The position numbers were made by a program, and so were the translations under genes. Below, piece by piece: positions 1 through 7,000 of a stretch of DNA of 64,000 bases. Below the pieces are notes generated by a model. The model made no database searches, was not told the DNA's origin, and worked only from the letters and a program-made list of their open reading frames with translations. How positions within the stretch are numbered: the stretch's first letter is position 1; each line of letters opens with the position of its first letter. This stretch comes from Pigmentiphaga sp. NML030171 (GTDB taxonomy: Bacteria > Pseudomonadota > Gammaproteobacteria > Burkholderiales > Burkholderiaceae_B): assembly GCF_002188635.1 (NCBI RefSeq), contig NZ_NINX01000024.1, positions 291,165 through 355,164 on the forward strand, read 5' to 3'.

Positions 1-1230
1 CAGATCGGGGAATCGATGAAACCCCTGGGCGATGCCTTCATCAAGCTGGTGAAGATGATCATCGCGCCGGTCATCTTCCTGACGGTCACGACCGGCATCG
101 CCGGCATGCGGGACCTGCAGAAAGTGGGCCGCGTCGTGGGCAAGGCCATGATCTATTTCCTGACCTTTTCCACGCTGGCCCTCATCATCGGCATGGTCGT
201 GGCCAACGTCATCCACCCTGGCACCGGCCTGCACATCGATCCCGCCACGCTGGACTCGAAGGCGGTGGCCTCGTACTCGGCCAAGGCCCATGACCAGACC
301 CTGGTCGGGTTCCTGATGAACATCATCCCGGACACGGTGGTCAGTGCCTTCGCCAGCGGCGACATCCTGCAGGTGCTGTTCTTCTCCGTGCTGTTCGGCA
401 TCTCGCTGGGCGCCGTGGGCGACAAGGGCGCGCCGGTCCTGAATTTCCTGCAATCCATCTCGTCCGCCTTCTTCAGGCTGGTCGCCATCCTGATGAAGGC
501 CGCCCCCATAGGCGCCTTCGGGGCCATGGCGTTCACCATCGGCAAGTACGGCATAGGCTCCATCGCCAACCTGGCGCTGCTGGTCGGAACCTTCTACCTG
601 ACCTCGCTGCTGTTCGTGCTTGTGGTGCTAGGCGCGGTGGCCCGGTACAACGGCTTCTCCATCCTGAAGCTGATCCGCTACATCCGCGAGGAACTGCTGC
701 TCGTGCTGGGTACCAGCTCGTCCGAGGCGGCCCTGCCCACGCTGATGGAGAAGATGGAACGCGCCGGCTGCTCCAAGCCCGTGGTCGGCCTGGTCATCCC
801 CACCGGCTATTCCTTCAACCTGGACGGCACCAACATCTACATGACCCTGGCGGCGCTGTTCATCGCCCAGGCGACGGACATCCACCTGTCGCTGGTGGAC
901 CAGGTCCTGCTGCTGCTCGTGGCGATGCTCAGTTCCAAGGGCGCGGCGGGCATCACCGGCGCGGGCTTCATCACCCTGGCGGCGACGCTGTCGGTCGTGC
1001 CTGCGGTCCCGGTGGCCGGCATGGCGCTGATCCTGGGCATCGACCGCTTCATGTCCGAGTGCCGCGCGCTGACCAACCTGGTGGGCAACGCGGTGGCCAG
1101 CATCGTCGTGGCCCGCTGGGAAGGCGAGCTGGACAAGGAGCGCCTGGACCGGGCCCTGAGCGCCTCAGGCGCCCGCCAGATCGAAACCGACCTGGAAGGC
1201 GGCGACGCCCTGGTGGCCACGCACCGCTGA
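1..1230 (+). CDS. dctA: C4-dicarboxylate:cation symporter DctA, 5' end outside window
   Basis: Inner-membrane carrier of the DAACS family that takes up succinate, fumarate and malate with protons or sodium. The reading frame is open from base 1, so the N-terminus (about 30-40 residues compared with roughly 440 in the family) lies upstream. Visible family marks are the repeated hydrophobic helices, the serine-rich hairpin [10 protein letters not shown] near base 710, and the substrate/cation motif [11 protein letters not shown] near base 815. The C-terminal tail is hydrophilic, as usual. A strong terminator follows 37 bases after the stop, so it ends its own transcript. DctA is the likeliest member; a GltP-type glutamate carrier is less likely because of the motif details. 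Confidence 0.93.
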   Translation, partial: QIGESMKPLGDAFIKLVKMIIAPVIFLTVTTGIAGMRDLQKVGRVVGKAMIYFLTFSTLALIIGMVVANVIHPGTGLHIDPATLDSKAVASYSAKAHDQTLVGFLMNIIPDTVVSAFASGDILQVLFFSVLFGISLGAVGDKGAPVLNFLQSISSAFFRLVAILMKAAPIGAFGAMAFTIGKYGIGSIANLALLVGTFYLTSLLFVLVVLGAVARYNGFSILKLIRYIREELLLVLGTSSSEAALPTLMEKMERAGCSKPVVGLVIPTGYSFNLDGTNIYMTLAALFIAQATDIHLSLVDQVLLLLVAMLSSKGAAGITGAGFITLAATLSVVPAVPVAGMALILGIDRFMSECRALTNLVGNAVASIVVARWEGELDKERLDRALSASGARQIETDLEGGDALVATHR

Positions 1231-1266
1231 TCGTATCGCCCCGCGGCCAGCCCGGCCGCGCCACGC

Positions 1267-1295
1267 AAAAGGCATGCGCGAGCATGCCTTTTTCT
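1267..1295 (+). terminator. Rho-independent terminator after dctA
   Basis: An 11-bp perfect stem, AAAAGGCATGC paired with GCATGCCTTTT, closes a GCGA loop and is followed by a T-rich run. It sits 37 bases after the dctA stop and separates dctA from the downstream tannase gene. Confidence 0.9.
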
Positions 1296-1368
1296 TTGTC
1301 CGTGACCGCCACCCGAATAATTAACGAATGAAACAATAAATACTCACCACCCCTGAATAATTCTAGGG

Positions 1369-1397
1369 TTTACACCTGATTCTGATTCATTTTTATT
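1369..1397 (+). promoter_or_regulatory. Candidate sigma70 promoter of the tannase gene
   Basis: The 265-base gap between dctA and the tannase gene becomes very AT-rich from about 1310 to 1415, against a strongly GC-rich background. TTTACA (1369-1374) and TTTATT (1392-1397) stand 17 bases apart, a reasonable -35/-10 pair. A second AT block, TTTAACTATATTAAA (1396-1410), could act as an alternative -10 region. This is a motif match only. Confidence 0.35.
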
Positions 1398-1495
1398 TAA
1401 CTATATTAAATAAATGGCGATGAATTCCGCCATCCGCCGCGCCCCGAAGAAGCCCATCGACATTCCGCGCGGCCGCCCACGAGGAGGAGACAAGC

Positions 1496-3220
1496 ATGAA
1501 GAAACGCTATCTGGCCGGCGGTATGCTCGCCGCCCTGGGAACGCTGCACGGCTGTGGCGGTTCCGACGATCCGGGGCCATCCGTTCAGGAACCCTCCGAT
1601 CCGCCCCGCCTGGCCTGCGCCGAGATCACGGCGGCCGCGCTGGGGATCCCCCGCCTGGAACTGGACGCCCCCGAAACCGTCGCCGCGGCCGCCGCCGACA
1701 ATCCCGCGCAGTCCGTTCCCGCCCACTGCCGCCTGAAAGGCCGGCTGAACCTGCGCAACAGCGACGTCGACGGCAAGACCTACGCCATCGGTTTCGAACT
1801 GCGCATGCCGGACACCTGGAACGGCCGCTTCTTCTTCCAGGGCGGAGGCGGCACGGATGGTGCCGTCAATCCGGCCCTGGGCGCGCTGACGGGGGCGGGC
1901 GCTTCCACCAACGCGCTGTCCATGGGATTCGCCGTCGCCAGCACCGACGGCGGCCATACCAGCGAAAGCGAACCCATCGTCGGCGGCTCGCTGTTCGGCC
2001 TCGACCCGCAGGCCCGCGTGGACTACGGCTATAACGCGGTCGGCACCGTCACCCCGACCGCGAAGGCCATCCTCAAGCGCTTCTACGGACGCGGCGCCGA
2101 GCACTCCTATTTCGTCGGCTGCTCGAACGGCGGCAGGCAGGCCATGGTGGCCGCCTCGCGCTTCGCCGACCAGTTCGACGGCATCGTCGCCGGCAACCCG
2201 GGCTTCAACCTGCCCCAGGCCGCCGTGCAGCACGCCTGGGACAACCAGGCCTTCGCCGCGGCCGCGCCGCGCACCGGCGAAGGCCGCCCCATCATCAGCC
2301 AGGCATTCTCGTTCCAGGACATGCAATTGGTGGCGGACCGGACGGTAGCCGCCTGCGACGCGCTGGACGGCGCGGCCGACGGCATGATCGACGATCCGGT
2401 GGCCTGCAAGGCCGTCTTCAAGCCCGAGACCCTGACCTGCGCCGGCGCCAAGACCGACGCCTGCCTCAGCGCGCCGCAGGTGGATGCGTTGAAGAAGGTA
2501 TTCGGCGGCCCGAAGAACAGCAAGGGCGAGGCCTTGTACGCCGACTGGCCGTACGACGCCGGCGTGGCCACGATGGGCTGGCGTTTCTGGAAACTGGGCA
2601 CGTCGACCACCGAAGTTCCCAATTCACTGATCGCGACCCTGGGCGGCGGCTCCCTGCCCTATGTGTTCACCACCCCGCCCACCCAGGTGCGCGGCACCGG
2701 CACGCAGGTCATCGACTACCTGTTGGGCTTCGACTTCGATACCGACGCGCCGAAGATCTTCGCGACCACCCCGGTCTACACCGAATCGCCGATGAGCTTC
2801 ATGACGCCGCCCGATCCGACAAACCTGGGCACCCTGAAAGCCCGGGGCGGCAAGATGATCGTCTACCACGGCAACAGCGATCCGGTGTTCTCGGTGAACG
2901 ACACCATCGCCTGGTACCAGGGCCTGCGCCGCGCGCACGCCGACGCCGCGGACTTCGCCCGCCTGTTCACGATACCGGGCATGAACCACTGCAGCGGCGG
3001 CCCGGCCACCGACAAATTCGACATGGTGGCGGCCATCGTGGACTGGGTCGAAAAGGGCGTCGCCCCCACCTCGATCCCGGCCGCCGCCCGCCCCGGCTCC
3101 GACGCCCCCTGGCCCGACCGCACCCGCCCGCTATGCCCCTACCCCCAGCAGGCTCGCTACACCGGCAGCGGTTCGCTGGAAGACGCCAAGAACTTCCGCT
3201 GCGTCACGCCGGCCTCTTGA
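1496..3220 (+). CDS. Tannase/feruloyl esterase family lipoprotein (CS-D-HC type)
   Basis: Secreted alpha/beta hydrolase of the tannase/feruloyl esterase family, which cleaves esters of gallic or hydroxycinnamic acids. The 574-residue product begins with a lipoprotein signal ending LHGC near residue 20. The nucleophile is Ser210 in GCSNGG, with Asp462 in HGNSDP and His498 in GMNHC. Cys209 beside the serine and Cys499 beside the histidine give the CS-D-HC arrangement, whose disulfide joins the two catalytic residues in this family. CDALDGAADGMIDD near residue 290 looks like the family's calcium site. A strong ribosome site (GAGGAGGAGA) lies 8 bases before the ATG. It is monocistronic, with an AT-rich promoter region upstream. 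Substrate, gallate or ferulate ester, cannot be decided from sequence. Confidence 0.88.
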   Translation: MKKRYLAGGMLAALGTLHGCGGSDDPGPSVQEPSDPPRLACAEITAAALGIPRLELDAPETVAAAAADNPAQSVPAHCRLKGRLNLRNSDVDGKTYAIGFELRMPDTWNGRFFFQGGGGTDGAVNPALGALTGAGASTNALSMGFAVASTDGGHTSESEPIVGGSLFGLDPQARVDYGYNAVGTVTPTAKAILKRFYGRGAEHSYFVGCSNGGRQAMVAASRFADQFDGIVAGNPGFNLPQAAVQHAWDNQAFAAAAPRTGEGRPIISQAFSFQDMQLVADRTVAACDALDGAADGMIDDPVACKAVFKPETLTCAGAKTDACLSAPQVDALKKVFGGPKNSKGEALYADWPYDAGVATMGWRFWKLGTSTTEVPNSLIATLGGGSLPYVFTTPPTQVRGTGTQVIDYLLGFDFDTDAPKIFATTPVYTESPMSFMTPPDPTNLGTLKARGGKMIVYHGNSDPVFSVNDTIAWYQGLRRAHADAADFARLFTIPGMNHCSGGPATDKFDMVAAIVDWVEKGVAPTSIPAAARPGSDAPWPDRTRPLCPYPQQARYTGSGSLEDAKNFRCVTPAS

Positions 3221-3248
3221 GCCATACCCGCCCCCCAGGGAGCGCGGC

Positions 3249-3278
3249 AAAAAAAAGCCCCCACGAAGTGGAGGCTTT
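3249..3278 (-). terminator. Rho-independent terminator of the 42-residue gene (minus strand)
   Basis: Read on the minus strand, AAAGCCTCCAC and GTGGGGGCTTT form an 11-bp stem (one G-T pair) around a three-base loop, followed by eight T. It points leftward and lies about 95 bases after the stop of the small minus-strand gene at 3374-3502. It also faces the end of the tannase gene. Confidence 0.8.
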
Positions 3279-3295
3279 CAGACCATGGGCACAGT

Positions 3296-3360
3296 GGATC
3301 CGGCTCCGCCGGTCCACCAGTGCCGCCCCCTGGGGGGCGCGCGTCAGCGCGTAGGGGGGA
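3296..3360. repeat. Dispersed intergenic repeat, copy 1
   Basis: A 65-base block starting GGATCCGGCT and ending TCAGCGCGTAGGGGG. It is nearly identical to 24165-24229 and to the reverse complement of 23981-24047. It contains two small palindromes, CCGGCTCCGCCGG and GCCCCCTGGGGGGC. It lies between two genes that converge. All three copies in the window occupy gaps between convergent genes. Confidence 0.8.
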
Positions 3361-3373
3361 GGGTTTTACCCCA

Positions 3374-3502
3374 TCAAGCCCGCTTAACTTTCTCGAGCAT
3401 CTTGAAAATACCCTTCGGCGCCCCAACAAAAAGACGTTTGAAGGGCTTGCCCAGGCAACGGCGCTCAAGGGTGTTGCGGCGCGTGCGTTTCTTTTCCGCC
3501 AT
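3374..3502 (-). CDS. Small basic protein of unknown function (42 residues)
   Basis: Codes for a 42-residue protein starting MAEKKRTRRNTLERR and ending KMLEKVKRA, very rich in Lys and Arg. The start ATG at 3502 has a ribosome site (TGGAGA) about eight bases upstream, a TAGAAT-like -10 element lies further up, and a clean terminator follows at 3249-3278, so the reading frame has all the parts of a real gene. The size and charge recall small ribosome- or nucleic-acid-associated proteins, but I recognise no family and infer no function. Confidence 0.62.
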   Translation of the reverse strand: MAEKKRTRRNTLERRCLGKPFKRLFVGAPKGIFKMLEKVKRA

Positions 3503-3532
3503 GTCGATCTCCAGTCATTGAATCCGGCTAAC

Positions 3533-3547
3533 CCGCTATTCTAGCGG
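3533..3547 (-). promoter_or_regulatory. Palindrome over the putative promoter of the 42-residue gene
   Basis: CCGCTATTCTAGCGG is a perfect 6-bp inverted repeat with a three-base centre. On the minus strand its centre reads TAGAAT, a plausible -10 hexamer about 30-40 bases before the start of the small gene. It may be an operator overlapping the promoter, or a short hairpin after the upstream gene. Weak evidence. Confidence 0.3.
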
Positions 3548-3573
3548 ATTTTCTTGCATTTCCGTCAAGCCGT

Positions 3574-3876
3574 TCAATGCTGGACCGCGCCGCCGGCGAC
3601 ACCGCCGACGACTTCCGTCGTTTTCTGCTCGGCCTTGCCCAGAACCCGCCCCAGGGCCTTTTCGGTCTGGTGCGAAACGACCCGCCAGGTATGGCCGACT
3701 TCGGGAATGGTATGGACGGCGATGGTGCCGACCGTCAGGGCAAGCGCGATGGCGACCAGCACCGCCACGCGCAGGCTGCGCGGCGGAGGCGGGACGTCGC
3801 CGAGCGTGGGCGGCGGGATGTACATCCCGGCCTCGGCTCCCAACAGGTCCAGAGGTGAGGATTTGCGCTTGCTCAT
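3574..3876 (-). CDS. Single-pass membrane protein of unknown function
   Basis: A 100-residue protein starting MSKRKSSPLDLLGAEAG. It has a proline-rich stretch (residues about 24-33), one hydrophobic helix (about 37-55, SLRVAVLVAIALALTVGT) and a C-terminal segment that ends in a glycine/valine-rich run. The ATG at 3876 is preferred over an in-frame start 28 codons further upstream, because the extra sequence is Arg-rich and lies in the uvrA promoter gap. Positive charges before the helix suggest a cytoplasmic N-terminus. The gene is divergent from the UvrA-like gene and 71 bases upstream of the small 42-residue gene on the same strand. No family recognised. Confidence 0.6.
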   Translation of the reverse strand: MSKRKSSPLDLLGAEAGMYIPPPTLGDVPPPPRSLRVAVLVAIALALTVGTIAVHTIPEVGHTWRVVSHQTEKALGRVLGKAEQKTTEVVGGVAGGAVQH

Positions 3877-4018
3877 AAGCAATATCGTAACCCGGCCGCC
3901 CTTTTGCCGCCGTACCTTCCTGTTACCCAATCTTGTCAAACGTTGCGATTTTCGCAGCATCCGCTAAACGGCTACGATTGAAGAATCGCCGGCCTTCTTC
4001 CGGCACGTGAAACGAACG

Positions 4019-7000
4019 ATGTCCTCCGCCCCCAACTCCCCCGATGCCCCCCAGGAAACCGCCGCCGAACCCGAGATCCGGGTGGTTGGCGCGCGCCAGA
4101 ACAACCTGAAGAACCTGAGCCTGACCATCCCCACCAACGAACTCGTGGTGGTGACCGGTGTTTCCGGCTCGGGCAAGAGTTCGCTGGTCTTCGACACGCT
4201 GTACGCCGAAGGCCAGCGCCGCTACGTCGAGACCTTCTCGCCGTACGCGCGCCAGTTCCTGGATCGCATGGACAAGCCGCAGGTCGACCGCATCGAGGGC
4301 ATCCCGCCGGCCATCGCGATCGACCAGACCAATCCGGTGCGCACGTCGCGCAGCACGGTCGGCACCATGACCGAGCTGAACGACCACCTGAAGCTGCTGT
4401 ACGCGCGGGCCGGCCGGCTGTTCTGCCGCCAGTGCGCACGGCCGGTGCAAAAGGACACGCCCGATTCCATCCACGCGTCGCTGGCCCGCCGCTCGGCCGA
4501 AGCCGGCGACCCGCGTCTGGTCGTGACCTTCCCGGTCCAGGTGCCGGCCAACTACAGCGAGGACGAGATCCGCGGCTTCCTGGAACGCCAGGGCTACACG
4601 CGGGTGCACGCCAAGCGCAAGGTCGGCACCGGCAAGAACGCGGTGCAACTGCTGGACGTGGTCCAGGACCGGTTCCGTTTCGGCAATGCCGAGCGGGCGC
4701 GGGTGATGGAGGCGCTGGACGCCGGCCTGCGGCTGGGAGCCGGCCGGGTGGACGTGCGCGTGGTGGACGAGGAAGGCCAGGAAACCGCGCTGTGGAAGTT
4801 CAGCGACGAAATCCATTGCGCCGACTGCGACATCGCCTATTCCACCCCGACCCCCAGCTCGTTCTCGTTCAATTCGCCGCTGGGTGCCTGCGAGGCCTGC
4901 CGCGGCTTCGGCCGGGTGATAGGCGTGGACTACGGCCTGATCATCCCCGACGAGAGCAAGACCCTGCGCGGGGGCGCCATCCGCCCCTGGCAGACCGCCA
5001 GCTACAAGGAATGCCAGGACGACCTGGTGAAATACGCCGCCCGCGCAGGCATCCCCCTGGACGTACCCTGGCGCAAGCTGACCGAGGCCCAGCGCGAGTG
5101 GGTGCTGCAGGGCACGCCCGACTGGAAGGGCGGCAACGACGCCTGGAAACACCAGTGGTACGGCGTGAAGCGCTTCTTCGACTGGCTGGAGACCAAGGCC
5201 TACAAGATGCACATCCGCGTGCTGCTGTCGAAGTATCGCGCGTACACGCCGTGCACGGCCTGCAACGGCGCCCGCCTCAAGCCCGACTCGCTGCTGTGGC
5301 GGGTGGGCACCAAGGCCGAGGCCGACCAGGTGCTGCCCGAGTCCGACGGGCGCTATACCCGCTTCCGGCCGGTGAACGTGTCCTGGAGCAACGCCACCCT
5401 GGCGGCCCTGCCGGGACTGTCCATCCATGACCTGATGCTGCTGCCCATCGAGCGGGTGCGCGCCTTCTGCGACGCCCTGCACTTCGAGGGCGTGATGGAT
5501 GCGGCCACCGAACTGCTGCTGCAGGAAGTGCGCGCGCGGCTGAAGTTCCTGTGCGACGTGGGCCTGGGCTACCTGACGCTGGACCGCCAGAGCCGCACCC
5601 TGTCGGGCGGCGAAGTGCAGCGGATCAACCTGACCACCGCGCTGGGAACGTCCCTGGTCAACACCCTGTTCGTGCTGGACGAGCCGTCCATCGGCCTGCA
5701 TCCGCGCGACATGAACCGCATCGTCGAGGTCATGCACCGGCTGCGCGACGCGGGCAACTCGCTGGTGGTGGTGGAACACGATCCGCAGGTCATGCTGGCG
5801 GCCGACCGCGTCATCGACATCGGCCCGGGGCCGGGCGAGCGCGGCGGCAACATCGTCTTCAACGGTTCGCCGGCGCAATTGCGCAAGGCGCAGACGCTGA
5901 CCGGCGACTACCTGTCGGGCCGCCGCCACGTGGCGGCCCCGCGTCCCATGCCGGTCAACGCCAACACGCCCCGGTTGATCGTCGAGGGCGCGCGCGAACA
6001 CAACCTGAAGAACGTGACGGTGGAGTTCCCGCTGGGGCGCCTGGTGTGCGTGACGGGCGTGTCGGGATCGGGCAAGTCGACGCTGATCCAGGACGTGCTC
6101 TACCCCGCCCTGCTCAAGCTCAAGGGCAAGCCCACCGAGGCCGCCGGCGCGCACGACCGCATCCTGGGCGACGACTGGATCACCGAGGTGGTCATGGTCG
6201 ACCAGTCCCCCATCGGCAAGACGGCCCGCTCCAACCCGGCCAGCTACGTGGGCGCGTTCGACGGCGTGCGCAAGCTGTTCGCGCAGGCGCGGCTGTCCAA
6301 GGAGCGCGACTACACGGCCGGCATGTTCAGCTTCAACGCCGGCGACGGCCGCTGCCCGACCTGCGGCGGCACCGGCTTCGAGCACGTCGAGATGCAGTTC
6401 CTGTCCGACGTGTACCTGCGCTGCCCCGACTGCGACGGCACCCGTTTCCGGCCCGAGATCCGCGAGGTCACCATCGAGCGCAAGGGCCGGGCGGCCTCGA
6501 TCTCCGACGTGCTGGAAATGACCGTGACCGAGGCCCTGGACTTCTTCGAGGGCGAGCGCGACATCCAGTACGGCCTGGCGCCGCTGGCCGACGTGGGCCT
6601 GGAATACGTGCGCCTGGGCCAGCCGGTGCCGACCCTGTCGGGCGGCGAGGCCCAGCGCCTGAAGCTGGCCGGCCACCTGGCCGAGGCGGCGCGCTCGGGC
6701 ATTTCCACCATCGGCGCCAAGCTGTCGAAGAAAGGCAGCCTGTTCCTGTTCGACGAGCCCACGACCGGCCTGCACTTCGACGACATCTCGCGCCTGATGG
6801 GCGCCTTCCGCAAGCTGCTGGCGGCCGGCCACACGCTGGTCGTGATCGAACACAACCTGGACGTGATCCGGGCCTCGGACTGGCTGATCGACCTGGGTCC
6901 GGAAGGCGGCGACGCCGGCGGGGAAATCCTGGCCACCGGCACGCCGCAGGCCATCATGGACCACCCGGCCTCCCACACCGGCCGCGCGCTGCGGGAATAC

